DNA of 64,000 nucleotides from DASSUW01 sp963792385 (GCA_963792385.1 CAWBVZ010000001.1:194386-258385); one strand, 5' to 3'; shown: positions 46,747 through 56,466, numbered from the stretch's first letter. The notes: generated by a model not told the origin, from the sequence alone. Translations and numbers: made by a program.

Positions 46747-48343
46747 TCAGGTCAGCGCTGCGCGCCGGGCGTCCTGGCGCATCTCGGCGAGAATCCGCTC
46801 CAGGCGCGGCTCGGACGAGCGGTCGACGTAGCTCATCGCGGCGGCGACCGCCGGGTGGCGCTCGGCGATCTGCGCGTGCATCTCGTGCGCGACGGCGCGG
46901 TAGCCGGGGTGGCCTTCGCGGCCGGACCGGAGCTCGATCAGGTGCATCGCCTCGCGCGCGTTCATGTCGAGCACGTAGCGGATCCGGTAGCCGAGACAGA
47001 GCGCGTACGGCGCGGCGTCCGACAGCCCCGCGGCCGCGAGCCGCTCGTACTCGGTGCGCGACCGCTCGAGCGCGCGCGCGTACAAGTCGCCGCAGCCGGC
47101 CGCGGAGACCTCCTCGGGCACGGCTGCGCCGAGGTCGGGCGACAGCGACTGCCACTGCACGGTCAGCATGCGGTGGCGCTGGAGGTCGCGGAACGCGCCG
47201 TAGTCCGACACCACCTCGAACCGGTAGCGCAGCGCCTCGAAGCCGCGACCGGGGCGGTGGCGGCGGTTGTTGCGGTCGCCCACCAGGTCGGCGAGCGCGC
47301 GTGCGCGCTCCTCCTCGGACAGCGCGTGCACGGCCTCGATCGTCTCGTCCTCGCCGGCCGCGGCCTCCTCGAACAGCAGCGCGGCGAGCAGCCGCTCCTC
47401 GTCGCCGTCGACGTGCAGTAGGCGGACGGACGGGCGATCCTCGGCGGCGGCATCGCGGCGGTCGAGCCCAAGGCGAGCGACCCAGCGCTCGGACGCCGCG
47501 CGCCGGCGCTCGAGGTAGGCGACCCACTCGCCGCCGCGGTCCGGGCGCTCGACGCGCGAGACGAAGCTCGGCATCACGGCCTTGATCGCGTCGAGGATCA
47601 TCTGGCCGTACGCGCGCGCCTCCGGCAGCGGGTCGCCCATCAGGTGCAGGATCAGCTGCTCGTACGACTGCCCGGTCGCGTAGATGCCCATATGCGACAG
47701 CGACGCCGCCGGGCAGCAACCCGCGCAGGAGGTCGAGCGCCTTTGCGTTCACCGCGCGCCGGCGCGCTGCTTCGGGCTCGCCGTCCGCGCGTGGGTACGT
47801 CTCGTCGATCCACGCGCGCACGCGCGGGAGCGCCTCGGCGTACGCGCCGAACAGCGCGTCCATCGCCGCCTCGTACGCCGGACCGAGCTCGGGGTCGCGG
47901 TAGAAGCGGTAGCCGCCGCCGGGCATCGGCGCGTCGTAGGCGATGTAGCGCGTGGACTGCTCGAGATAGGCGCCCAGCCGCGGGCGCTGGAGCTTCTTCG
48001 TGAGGACGTTCGACACCCACTCGCACGCCACGTGCGCGCCGCCGAGCTGGGCGACCGAGTCGTCGCCGTAGCCGACGAAGATCCGCTCGTACAGGTCGGC
48101 CGCCCGCTTGCCCTCGCCGGCGGTGTCCCAGCCGGGACCGTCGGTGGGCGGGAGCGAGTCCGCGAACTCGTCCAGGAACAGGCGACGCAGCGTGCCCGGG
48201 TAACGCGAGTAGCGCGCGAACAGCGCGCCCTTCACCGTCTCCGGGAGGTTCACGAGCGCGAATACCGGACCGTCGAGATCGGTCACGTGAGGCGCGAGCC
48301 GCGCCCGTTCCGCAGCGGTCAGATCGTCGGAGGGGTAACGCAC
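46747..48343 (-). pseudogene. thyX: FAD-dependent thymidylate synthase ThyX, double-domain form, one frameshift
   Basis: Rebuilt, about 530 residues in two ThyX-like halves. The first half carries the motif-like RLGAYLEQSTRYIAYD and the N-terminal FARYSRYPGTLRRLF; the second half carries LQRHRMLTVQWQS and NAREAMHLIELRSG. Such double-length ThyX proteins occur in several actinobacteria; only one half keeps a recognisable active-site motif. The frame changes at about 47707 (one apparent extra G: LLP-GGVAV where LLPAASLSHMG would continue). This enzyme makes dTMP from dUMP. No thyA is in the window, so if it is the only synthase the frameshift is probably a sequence error. Confidence 0.85.
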
Positions 48344-48388
48344 GGGACGGCCACCCTAGCGCGGCCCGCGGAGGGATCTGCGCCCTTC

Positions 48389-48410
48389 GGCCGGGTGTGC
48401 ACCCCCGGCC
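48389..48410 (-). terminator. Hairpin downstream of DUF378 gene
   Basis: GGCCGGGTG and CACCC-CC-GGCC pair with a TG loop and a two-base bulge, 25 bases beyond the DUF378 stop on the minus strand, and 46 bases before the ThyX start. Likely a factor-independent stop without T-run. Confidence 0.5.
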
Positions 48411-48434
48411 GGTCGGGCTATCCCGCTAGGCGCC

Positions 48435-48668
48435 CTAGGCGCCGGTGACGTGCGTGCGGTGCGTGCTGACGCGGAACTCCTCGAGCAGGCGCGGCACCAT
48501 CATCAGCCCGGCGATCCCGACGATCGTGTAGACCACGTCGACGAGCGTGCCGGTCCCGAAGATCTCACCGACGAGGTTGTAGTCGAAGAGACCGACCATG
48601 CCCCAGTTGAGGGCTCCGAGCACGACGAGCGCGAGCCAGATCGGCTCCATGCGCTTGATTCCTTCCAT
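48435..48668 (-). CDS. DUF378 membrane protein
   Basis: A 77-residue protein with ribosome site AGGAGG before ATG 48668. Two helices: IWLALVVLGALNWGMVGLF and VVYTIVGIAGLMMV, the classic DUF378 pattern (LNWGLVGLF-like). Function unknown; widespread small inner-membrane protein. Single-gene unit with a terminator hairpin downstream. Confidence 0.93.
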   Translation of the reverse strand: MEGIKRMEPIWLALVVLGALNWGMVGLFDYNLVGEIFGTGTLVDVVYTIVGIAGLMMVPRLLEEFRVSTHRTHVTGA

Positions 48669-48735
48669 CGTTTCCTCCTATCAGGAACGATAGATTGTGT
48701 GAGTTGCCACGATGTACGCTCGCGGGGTCTCGCGG

Positions 48736-49875
48736 TTACATCACGCAGTCTTCGCGCACCCGCTCTTGCGAGCCCGGCGTCCAGGCGCTGGCCGCCACAA
48801 GCCGCTTCTCGACGTCGACCTTGTCGTGGTCGACGCCGAACGAGACGCCGAGGTGGACGCCCACATCGAAGTTCTCGGAGTCGTCGCGGACCGCATACAC
48901 GGCGCGCTCGACAGTGCCCACCTGCGCGGTGCGCAGAGCGACCGCGCGGAGATCCGCCAGTACGCCCGGCGGCCACGGAAGCTTGCGCGCCAGCAGCGGT
49001 TCCGCGAACGCTCGGTTGGCCGGATCGCGCAGATCGAGCCGGCCGACCCACTCGGTCACCTGGCCGGGCCGCGGTCCGCGCTGGGCGGTACGGAAGCCGA
49101 TCTCGCGCACGCCATGCGCGTCGCTCGTGATCTCCGTAATCGTCTCGCGCGACGGGCCCTTCGCGTTCGCGGCGGCGCCCGGGAGCCAGGCCTTGGCGCT
49201 CGAGTCCAGCCGCGCACGGATGTAGAGCGTCGTGAGCCCGCGGCCGGTGCGAGCGCCGGCGGCGCCCTCGGCCGTTGCCTCGACGCCGGTGACCGTGATG
49301 CCGCCGACCTTCGCCCGCGCGCCCACGCTCAGTACCGGGCCGGCGTCGCCGAACCGCCACGTCGGCGGGATCCGATCCTCGTCGTGGTTCGTGATGAAGC
49401 GAGCGGCGGAGGCGGCGTCCGGGAACTCCCACGCCTGACCGGTGTCGATCGCGAAGTCGACCTTGCCCCGAACGCCGAAGTCGAGCCCGAGCGGGCTCGC
49501 CTCCACGCCCATGCCGACCAGTCCGCCGCCCGATCTCCTGCGCGCCTTCGTGACCAGCACGGAGCCGTCCGAGCGCATCGCCGCCGTCCACTGCTCGTCG
49601 GAGCCGAAACGAATCGACCCGACCGTCAGCACAAGCCCGTTCCCGAGCGCGCGCTCTCCGACCGTGCACGGCTCGAGCCCGGCGGCCTCGGCATCGGACG
49701 CCCGGCACACGTCGCCACCGACGATGCAGATGCCGGTGCGGACGGTGCCGGCCACCGCTTCTCCGATCGTGTGGAGCCCGAACAGCGCGCCGGCGCCGGC
49801 AAGTGCGGCGGCGACGAGGGTGAGAAGCGCGGCGTACTCGGCGGTGGCCTGGCCGGCGCGGTCGCGGGGGTGCAT
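48736..49875 (-). CDS. Exported protein with pilin/TadE-like leader
   Basis: A 379-residue protein. ATG 49875 is chosen because a longer frame would enter repeat copy 4. The N-terminus MHPRDRAGQATAEYAALL followed by a 20-residue hydrophobic stretch resembles Flp/TadE prepilin leaders (GQATxEYA), which a prepilin peptidase would cut before the helix. The mature part has an early four-Cys region (GICIVGGDVC, LEPC ...) and a long beta-rich domain of unknown fold. No tad/flp genes are nearby. Surface-anchored by its N-terminal helix is the best guess. Confidence 0.8.
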   Translation of the reverse strand: MHPRDRAGQATAEYAALLTLVAAALAGAGALFGLHTIGEAVAGTVRTGICIVGGDVCRASDAEAAGLEPCTVGERALGNGLVLTVGSIRFGSDEQWTAAMRSDGSVLVTKARRRSGGGLVGMGVEASPLGLDFGVRGKVDFAIDTGQAWEFPDAASAARFITNHDEDRIPPTWRFGDAGPVLSVGARAKVGGITVTGVEATAEGAAGARTGRGLTTLYIRARLDSSAKAWLPGAAANAKGPSRETITEITSDAHGVREIGFRTAQRGPRPGQVTEWVGRLDLRDPANRAFAEPLLARKLPWPPGVLADLRAVALRTAQVGTVERAVYAVRDDSENFDVGVHLGVSFGVDHDKVDVEKRLVAASAWTPGSQERVREDCVM

Positions 49876-49927
49876 GGGGGGTGGAGGCCGCGCGCGCGGA
49901 ACCTCGCCCCTGGGGGCCGGCGGGACG

Positions 49928-50103
49928 AACGTCAACCCCGCTGGGTGGGGGTGTGGGCGTCCGTGGGGCGGTGGTGAGGGATTCTCAGGCGGCCGTCCTG
50001 CCGAATGGTCGTCCTGTGACCCCTAGTCAGGACACCCTCATGCGAACACGGCCTTCACCGCGGCCGGCGGACGCTCACCTCCCCACCCAGCGCAGTTGAC
50101 GTT
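49928..50103. repeat. Dispersed foldback repeat, copy 4 (176 bp)
   Basis: It has the same ends as the other copies, with flanks GGCGGGACG and CGAGCCCGCC extending the stem. Inner arms GCGTCCG/CGGACGC and a GTGAGGGATTCTCA/CACCCTCAT segment pair further. It lies just past the 3' end of nuoN and upstream of the pilin-leader gene, filling the 256-base gap; no gene there. Confidence 0.85.
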
Positions 50104-50131
50104 GGCCGAGCCCGCCGCCCGGCCCCGCCGC

Positions 50132-51682
50132 CTACACCAGGCTCTTCAGCGCCTCCCCGGCGTCCTGCGCGATGTCGAACAGCGGCCCTGGATATACGCC
50201 GAACGCGACAGTGGCTGCCGCGCACACCACAGCGACGAACACGAGCTCCAGCTGGCGCGACTGCCGCGGCGGGGCCACAGGAACAGAAGCTTCGTCCGCC
50301 GCCTCCGACCCGCCGGCGATCATCGGGCGGCCTCCCGGCGTCCGCCCCGTGCGGAGCGCGATCGTCTCCGACGCCGAGCGCATCCAGACGGCCGCGATCA
50401 CGCGCAGGTAGTACGCGAGCGAGATCGCCGAGCCGATCACGATCACGACGCCGAGCCAGGCATAGTCGTTATCCACGGCCGCGTCGATCAGGTAGATCTT
50501 CCCGAAGAAGCCCGCCGTCGCCGGCATCCCCGCGAGCCCGAGCATCGCGATCGTCATCGGCCACGCGAGCAACGGTCGCTCGGAGCCGAGGCCGTACAGC
50601 GACGCGAAGTCGTCGCCGAGGCCGGTCTCCCGCTCGCGCGCCACGATCACCGCGAACGCGGCGAGGTTCATCACGGCGTAGACCATCAGGTAGAAGACGG
50701 TCGCCTGCACGCCCAGCCGAGTCGACACGACCACGCCGACCAGCATGTACCCGGCCTGCGCGACCGACGAGTAAGCGAGCATCCGCTTCAGCGACGACTG
50801 CCCGATCGCGCCCACGTTGCCGACCGCGATCGTGACGACCGCGAGCGTCGCGAGCGCCGGCCCCCAGGTCGTCGCGGCGTCGATCAGCGCCACGTCGAAC
50901 AGCCGCAGCAGCACGCCGAACGCGGCCGCCTTGGTGGCCACGGCCATGAACGCGGTGACCGGCGTCGGCGCGCCCTCGTAGACGTCCGGCGTCCACTGGT
51001 GGAACGGCGCGACGGATGCCTTGAACGCGAGGCCCGCGATGATCAGCGCGATGCCGGTCAGGAACAGCACGTCGTCGCCGATGTCCGCGGCCGCCGCGGC
51101 GATGCCGGAGTAGTCCGTCGAGCCGGTCGCGCCGTACAGCAGCGCCAGGCCATACAAGAGCGTCGCCGAGCCGACAGAGCCGATAATCAGGTACTTCAGG
51201 CCGGACTCCAGCGACTGCTCGCGCCGCATCTGCGTCGCGCACAGCACGTACAGCGGGATCGAGAGCAGCTCGAAGCCGAGGAACACGACCACCAGGTTCT
51301 CGGCCGCGACGAGCACCACCATGCCGAGCATCGAGCTGAGCAGCAGCGCGTAGTACTCGCCCTCGCCAGCCTCGGCCGTCGCCTGCGAGCGCCACGACAG
51401 CAGCACCGCCGCGATGCCCGCCACCACGAACACCATCGTCAGCGTCAGCGTGAGGTCGTCGATCACCAGCGCCCGCTCGACGATCTCGGTGTTGGCGCCC
51501 CACTGCCACACGCACAGGCCGGCCGTCACCGCGAGCGCGATCAGCGCCAGCAGCGGCGTGACCACCGTCCGCACGAAGCGCGAGCGCAGCAGCCCCACCA
51601 TCAGCACGATGCAGGCGCCGCCGGCGAGCGCCACAAGCGGCGACATCGCCGCCCAGTCGATGTGGGGTGCCTTCGGCGTCAT
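50132..51682 (-). CDS. nuoN: NADH-quinone oxidoreductase subunit N
   Basis: A 516-residue antiporter-like proton-pumping subunit of complex I with about 14 helices. The conserved Lys in LKYLIIGSVGSATLLYG and in GLAFKASVAPFHQWTPD and the SSLKRMLAYSSVAQAGY segment are present. ATG 51682 overlaps the nuoM stop (ATGA). Last gene of the nuoJKLMN unit; repeat copy 4 begins 29 bases beyond its stop. Confidence 0.96.
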   Translation of the reverse strand: MTPKAPHIDWAAMSPLVALAGGACIVLMVGLLRSRFVRTVVTPLLALIALAVTAGLCVWQWGANTEIVERALVIDDLTLTLTMVFVVAGIAAVLLSWRSQATAEAGEGEYYALLLSSMLGMVVLVAAENLVVVFLGFELLSIPLYVLCATQMRREQSLESGLKYLIIGSVGSATLLYGLALLYGATGSTDYSGIAAAAADIGDDVLFLTGIALIIAGLAFKASVAPFHQWTPDVYEGAPTPVTAFMAVATKAAAFGVLLRLFDVALIDAATTWGPALATLAVVTIAVGNVGAIGQSSLKRMLAYSSVAQAGYMLVGVVVSTRLGVQATVFYLMVYAVMNLAAFAVIVARERETGLGDDFASLYGLGSERPLLAWPMTIAMLGLAGMPATAGFFGKIYLIDAAVDNDYAWLGVVIVIGSAISLAYYLRVIAAVWMRSASETIALRTGRTPGGRPMIAGGSEAADEASVPVAPPRQSRQLELVFVAVVCAAATVAFGVYPGPLFDIAQDAGEALKSLV

Positions 51683-53157
51683 CGCGCCGTCCCCGCCGCG
51701 GCCTGGCCGGCCGCCTTCAAGGCCGGCTCGCCGGCATCGAGCGCTGCCTGCGGGTACAGCGCGAACGCCAGGATCGCCAGCACGAGCGGCACGAGCACGA
51801 GCGCGTCGCCCAGCGACATCTCGAACGACGTCACCGTCGCGCCCTGCCGGTTGTGCATCGCGCGGATGTACATCCGCAGCGCGTAGACGGAGGCCAGGAT
51901 CACGCCCGTCGAGGCGATCAGCGCGATCGCGAGCTTGGACTGGAAGACGCCGAACAGGATCATGAACTCGCCGACGAAGTTCGCCGAGCCGGGCATCGCC
52001 AGCGTCGCGAGCGTCACGATCATGAACAGCGTTGCGAGCACCGGCGCCCGGAACGCGATCCCGCCCATGTCGCGGATGTCCTCCGACCCGCCGGCGCGCG
52101 CCGCCAGCAGCACGATGATCAGGAACAGCGGCGCCACCACGAGCCCGTGGTTGACGGCCTGCAGCAGCGCACCCTGGGCGCCCCGGCCGGCCTCGTCGAG
52201 CGCGAAGATGCCGAGCGTGATGAACCCGAGCTGCGCCACCGACGAGTAGCCGAGGATCAGCCGCAGGTTCGTCTGCGTGAACGCCTGGATCGACCCGTAG
52301 AGGATCGAGAACAGCGCGAGGATCAGCACGATCATCTGGAAGTCCTCGGCTGCCGCCGGGAACAGCGGCAGCACGATCCGCAGGAAGCCGTAGGCGGCCA
52401 CCTTCGACACGACGCCGGAGAACACGGCGAGCGCCGGGAGCGGCATATTGCGGTACGCGTCCGGCATCCAGCCGTGGAACGGGAACGCCGGCATCTTGAT
52501 GAGGAACGCGAGCGCGAAGGCCGCGAACAGCCACTTCTGCGTGCTGTCGCCGACCAGGTTCGCGCGCAGGTCGGCGAGCGAGAAGCTCACCTGCCCGCCG
52601 TCCGCGCTCAGCACCGCGACGGCGACCGCGCCGGCCAGCATCAGCAGCGAGCCGACCAGCGTGTAGATGAACATCTTGATCGCGGCCTGCACCCGGTCCG
52701 GCCCACCCCACTGGCCGACGAGGAAGTAGAACGGGATCAGCATCAGGTCGAAGAACAGGACGAACAGCGCCAGGTCCTGCGCCAGGAACGCGCCCAGCAC
52801 GGCCGTCTCGGCGATCCCGAAGTGGATGGCGAACAGCCGCGCCCGCTCCGGCGGACGCAGCGCGAGCCACAGCGCCGAGGCGGCGAACAGCAGCGTCGTG
52901 AGTGCCACCAGCCACAGGTTCAGGCCGTCGACGCCGAGCGTGTAGCGGATGCCGAGTTCGTCGATCCAGGAGTCGTCGGTGACGTACTGCAGCCCGCGCA
53001 CGCTCGTGTCGAAGTCCACCAGCAGCACGACCGCGTAGCCGAGCGGCACGAGCGTGCCGACGAGCGCGAACACCGGCGTCACGGCACGCGGTGCGAGCCC
53101 GCCGAGCACCGCCATCAGCAGCGGGAAGAAGAGCAGGATCGAGAGATGGACGGTCAT
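51679..53157 (-). CDS. nuoM: NADH-quinone oxidoreductase subunit M
   Basis: A 492-residue antiporter-like subunit. Conserved functional residues: Glu in FGIAETAVLGAF-to-DLMLIPFYFLVGQWGG region, Lys in AFLIKMPAFPFHGWMPDA, and LRLILGYSSVAQLGFITLG. ATG 53157 overlaps the nuoL stop (ATGA) and its stop overlaps nuoN, so the subunits are translationally coupled. Confidence 0.96.
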   Translation of the reverse strand: MTVHLSILLFFPLLMAVLGGLAPRAVTPVFALVGTLVPLGYAVVLLVDFDTSVRGLQYVTDDSWIDELGIRYTLGVDGLNLWLVALTTLLFAASALWLALRPPERARLFAIHFGIAETAVLGAFLAQDLALFVLFFDLMLIPFYFLVGQWGGPDRVQAAIKMFIYTLVGSLLMLAGAVAVAVLSADGGQVSFSLADLRANLVGDSTQKWLFAAFALAFLIKMPAFPFHGWMPDAYRNMPLPALAVFSGVVSKVAAYGFLRIVLPLFPAAAEDFQMIVLILALFSILYGSIQAFTQTNLRLILGYSSVAQLGFITLGIFALDEAGRGAQGALLQAVNHGLVVAPLFLIIVLLAARAGGSEDIRDMGGIAFRAPVLATLFMIVTLATLAMPGSANFVGEFMILFGVFQSKLAIALIASTGVILASVYALRMYIRAMHNRQGATVTSFEMSLGDALVLVPLVLAILAFALYPQAALDAGEPALKAAGQAAAGTAR

Positions 53158-55166
53158 GCGGAGATCAGGAAGTAGGCGCCGAGTGACGTGATGCCAAGGA
53201 GCAGGAGGGCGGCGTAGTAGCGCAGGTAGCCGGTCTGCACACGGCGCACCCCGGCAGAGGCGAGCCCGACGAGGCTGGAGGTGCCGCCAACGAGCGCGCC
53301 GTCCACGAACACGCGCTCGAACGTGGTGTTCGCAAAGCGGCCGAGCCAGATCGCCGGTCGCACGATCAGCAGGTCGATCGCCTCGTCGAAGTACCACTTG
53401 TTGACGAACAGCCGGTGCAACGGCGCGAATCGTGCCTGCAGGCGGCCCGGCAACTCGGGCCGGCGGACCCACAGGGTGTACGCGATGAAGATGCCGGTCA
53501 GCGCGATCAGCGCGCCGACGAGCAGGCCGATGTCGGTTAGCGCGGTCGAGGGCTCGAGTCCCTCATAGATGCTCGAGTCAGCGAACGTCGGCTCCAGGAA
53601 CTTGTGCAGCGACTCGTTCAGCCTCGGGATCTGCGGGAGGCCGCCGACGACCGCCAGCACAGCCAGCACGCCCATCGCGAGCTTCATCGGGAACTCACGC
53701 TCGGCGATGTGGTGCTCCGGACCCGGGAAGCCGACGTCGGTGTCCTCGATTTCGCCGGTCAGCGGGTTCGCCGGCTGCTCCGCGTGGAACAGGTGCCCGT
53801 GCTCGAGCTCCTTCGCCTCCGGGCACGGATCACCGTAGAACGCGCGGAAGATCATCCGGAACGTGTAGATCGCGGTCAGCATCGAGCCGAGGTAGCCGAG
53901 GACGCCGAGCGCGATGTGCCAGTCGTCGCGCGCGAACAGCAGAGCGATGATCTCGTCCTTGGAGAAGAAGCCCGAGAACGGCGGCACGCCCGACAGCGCC
54001 AGGCCGCCGATGACCATGCAGCCGAACGTGAACGGCATCGCGCGCCGGAAGCCGCCCATGCGGTTGAGGTCCTGGACGCCGGCCATCGCGGCGATCACCG
54101 ACCCGGCGGCCATGAACAGCAGCGCCTTGAAGAAGGCGTGCGTCATCAGGTGGAACATGCCGGCGGCGTACGCCGACGACGAGACGGCCATGACCATGTA
54201 GCCGATCTGCGACATCGTCGAGTACGCGATGACGCGCTTGAGATCGGTCACCACGATGCCGATCGTCGCCGCGATCAGCAGCGTCGCGCAGCCGACGATC
54301 GCGCCGACGTCGGCGGCTGCCGGCGCCTGCTCGAACAGCGGGTGCATGCGCGCGATCAGGTACACACCGGCGGTCACCATCGTCGCCGCATGGATCAGGG
54401 CGGAGACCGGCGTCGGGCCCTCCATCGCGTCCGGGAGCCACGTGTGCAGCGGGACCTGGGCGGACTTGGCGAACGCGCCGACCAGCAGCAGCACGCAGCC
54501 GGCCACGAGATCGCCGTCGTTGGGGGTGAAGGCGTTCCCGACCTCCTCGAATGCCTTCAGGAAGTCCAGCGAGCCGGTGCCCTGGAAGATGAAGAACGCG
54601 CCGAGCACGAGGCCGACGTCGCCGACCACGTTGATCACGAACGCCTTGATGCCCGCCTTCGTGGCGGTCGTCCGCCGGTACCAGAACGAGATCAGGAAGT
54701 ACGACGCGGCGCCGACGAACGCCCAGCCGACGATCAGCATCAGGAAGTTGGCCGCCTCGACCAGCAGCAGCATGCTGAACACGAAGAAGTTCAGATACGC
54801 GAAGAACCGCGTATAGCCGTTGTCGCCGTCCATGTACGCCACCGAGTACAGGTGGATCAGCATCGACACGCCTGAGACCACCAGCATCATCAGGACGCTG
54901 AGCGGGTCGATCAGGATCGCGACCTGCGCGTCGAGCCCGTTCGTCACGGCGTAGTCCCACCCGACCGAGACGACCTGACGCGACTCCTCGTCCAGTGCCT
55001 GCAGCTGGACGAACGCTCCGATCGCGGATGCGAACGAGAGTGCGATCGCCAGCGTGCCGAGCAGCCCATGCACGCGCGGCGGCAGCAGCTTGGAGGTGAG
55101 GGCGATGATCACCGCGCCCGCGAGCGGGAGCGCGAGCACCAGCCACCCGTAGGTCTGAATGCTCAA
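53154..55166 (-). CDS. nuoL: NADH-quinone oxidoreductase subunit L
   Basis: A 670-residue antiporter-like subunit with about 16 helices; the long C-terminal lateral helix region is present. Signature segments: FVGAASYFLISFWY, AFAKSAQVPLHTWLPDAMEG and SALIHAATMVTAGVYLIAR. TTG start at 55166 overlaps the nuoK stop (TTGA). Normal family length. Confidence 0.96.
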   Translation of the reverse strand: MSIQTYGWLVLALPLAGAVIIALTSKLLPPRVHGLLGTLAIALSFASAIGAFVQLQALDEESRQVVSVGWDYAVTNGLDAQVAILIDPLSVLMMLVVSGVSMLIHLYSVAYMDGDNGYTRFFAYLNFFVFSMLLLVEAANFLMLIVGWAFVGAASYFLISFWYRRTTATKAGIKAFVINVVGDVGLVLGAFFIFQGTGSLDFLKAFEEVGNAFTPNDGDLVAGCVLLLVGAFAKSAQVPLHTWLPDAMEGPTPVSALIHAATMVTAGVYLIARMHPLFEQAPAAADVGAIVGCATLLIAATIGIVVTDLKRVIAYSTMSQIGYMVMAVSSSAYAAGMFHLMTHAFFKALLFMAAGSVIAAMAGVQDLNRMGGFRRAMPFTFGCMVIGGLALSGVPPFSGFFSKDEIIALLFARDDWHIALGVLGYLGSMLTAIYTFRMIFRAFYGDPCPEAKELEHGHLFHAEQPANPLTGEIEDTDVGFPGPEHHIAEREFPMKLAMGVLAVLAVVGGLPQIPRLNESLHKFLEPTFADSSIYEGLEPSTALTDIGLLVGALIALTGIFIAYTLWVRRPELPGRLQARFAPLHRLFVNKWYFDEAIDLLIVRPAIWLGRFANTTFERVFVDGALVGGTSSLVGLASAGVRRVQTGYLRYYAALLLLGITSLGAYFLISA

Positions 55167-55462
55167 CCCTGCAGCTCCCGCAGCTCGTCGACGTCGATCG
55201 GCAGCCGGCGCCGGAACAGCGCGACGATCAGGCCGAGGCCGATCGCCACCTCACAGGCCGCCACGACCATCACGATCAGGGCGAACATCTGCCCGTCCAT
55301 GTTCCCGTGTGCGCGCGAGAACGCGACGAGCGCGAGGTTGGCCGCGTTCAGCATCAGCTCGATGCAGAGCAGGATCACGAGCGGGTTGCGGCGCACGAGC
55401 ACGCCCGCGGCGCCGATGCAGAAGATCAGGGCGGACGCGACGAGGTACCAGGTCAGAGACAT
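55163..55462 (-). CDS. nuoK: NADH-quinone oxidoreductase subunit K
   Basis: A 99-residue subunit with three membrane helices. The two Glu residues used in proton transfer are visible in CIELMLNAANLALVAFSR (helix 2) and VAACEVAIGLGLIVALFRR (helix 3). It follows nuoJ by three bases and overlaps nuoL by four. Confidence 0.96.
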   Translation of the reverse strand: MSLTWYLVASALIFCIGAAGVLVRRNPLVILLCIELMLNAANLALVAFSRAHGNMDGQMFALIVMVVAACEVAIGLGLIVALFRRRLPIDVDELRELQG

Positions 55463-55465
55463 GCG

Positions 55466-56074
55466 CTAGCTCTCCGGCGGCACTCCGGCCACCTCGATCA
55501 TCGAGTCAGGCGGCGGGCTGCTCCGGAGGAGGTCGGCGACCGAGATCTCCTCGTGCGGATCGGTCAGGCCGGTGCGCCGGCGGGCGAGGATCACCGCGCC
55601 GACGGCGGCGATCAGCAGCAGCAGCGACGCGATCTCGAACGCCACCAGGAAGCGTGTCAGGAACAGCTCGCCGACCTCGGCCGGCGTGCCGAAGCCCGGC
55701 TCGTACGGCGCGCCGTCGGTGTTCAGAGCCGAAAGTGACGTGCCGACGAGCGCGATCGTCAGCTCGACGAACAGCGCAAGCGCGAACACGATCGACGCGA
55801 ACCGCAGGCTGGCGCCGGCCGACGCGGCCGGCGGCTCGCCCGAGCCGCCGACGTAGGCGACGACGAACACGTACAGCACCATCACGGCGCCGGCGTACAC
55901 GACGACCTGCGCAGCTGCGACGAATTCGGCCCGCAGCAGCAGGAACAGTGCCGCCAGCGCGAGCAGGTGGCAGACGAGCGCAAGCACCGCATAGAACGGG
56001 TTGCGGAGTGCGACGGTGCCCACGGCGCCGGCCACGGCGCCGATTGCCGCCATGAAGAAGATGACCTCCGCCAT
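55466..56074 (-). CDS. nuoJ: NADH-quinone oxidoreductase subunit J
   Basis: A 202-residue, five-helix subunit. The conserved third helix with QVVVYAGAVMVLYVFVVAYV is intact. First gene of the unit here: upstream lies a small unrelated minus-strand gene, so nuoA-I are not contiguous and must be elsewhere, in a separate cluster. The hydrophilic tail (about 170-202) is typical. Confidence 0.94.
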   Translation of the reverse strand: MAEVIFFMAAIGAVAGAVGTVALRNPFYAVLALVCHLLALAALFLLLRAEFVAAAQVVVYAGAVMVLYVFVVAYVGGSGEPPAASAGASLRFASIVFALALFVELTIALVGTSLSALNTDGAPYEPGFGTPAEVGELFLTRFLVAFEIASLLLLIAAVGAVILARRRTGLTDPHEEISVADLLRSSPPPDSMIEVAGVPPES

Positions 56075-56115
56075 GAACGAGGCGTGATGCTACGAGGTTC
56101 GGGCGGCAGGCGTCC

Positions 56116-56466
56116 TTAGGACGGCAGGCCCCACTTCGGCATCGAGGACAGCCCGCCCCTGGCGATCGCCAGCTCGGTGTCGCTCGAGCGGCGGCTGGTC
56201 TCGTACGGCGGCATCTTCCACGGGTGCCAGGCGACGGTGCCGTAGTGCTCGCGCAGGTACGCCACGAGGTCGCCCCGGTGCTCGGCGCAGGCGTACCTCG
56301 TCGGGCCAAGCGGCCCGTGTCCATGCCACACGAGCCACCGTCCCGGAGGCGCCTCGAGGTACTCGCCGAACACGAGCTCGCGCAGCCCGCGCTCCAGCGT
56401 GCGCTGGGTCTCCGGGTCCGGGTCGGCGCCACAGAACTGACAGCGGAAGCGCACCCGGACCGGCAT
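56116..56466 (-). CDS. Small zinc-ribbon-like protein, unknown
   Basis: A 116-residue protein starting at ATG 56466. CQFCGADPDPETQRTLE (CxxC) and YACAEHRGDLVAYL (C-x2-H) could bind one metal ion. Trp-rich middle and C-terminal parts. No family recognised. It precedes nuoJ by 41 bases on the same strand and diverges from the hydrogenase-linked regulator (62-base gap). Confidence 0.72.
   Translation of the reverse strand: MPVRVRFRCQFCGADPDPETQRTLERGLRELVFGEYLEAPPGRWLVWHGHGPLGPTRYACAEHRGDLVAYLREHYGTVAWHPWKMPPYETSRRSSDTELAIARGGLSSMPKWGLPS

Noticed and set aside
49876..49935. Upstream extension of the pilin-leader protein
   Set aside because: The extra residues are Pro/Arg-rich, the extension runs into repeat copy 4, and the leader motif fits the ATG at 49875.
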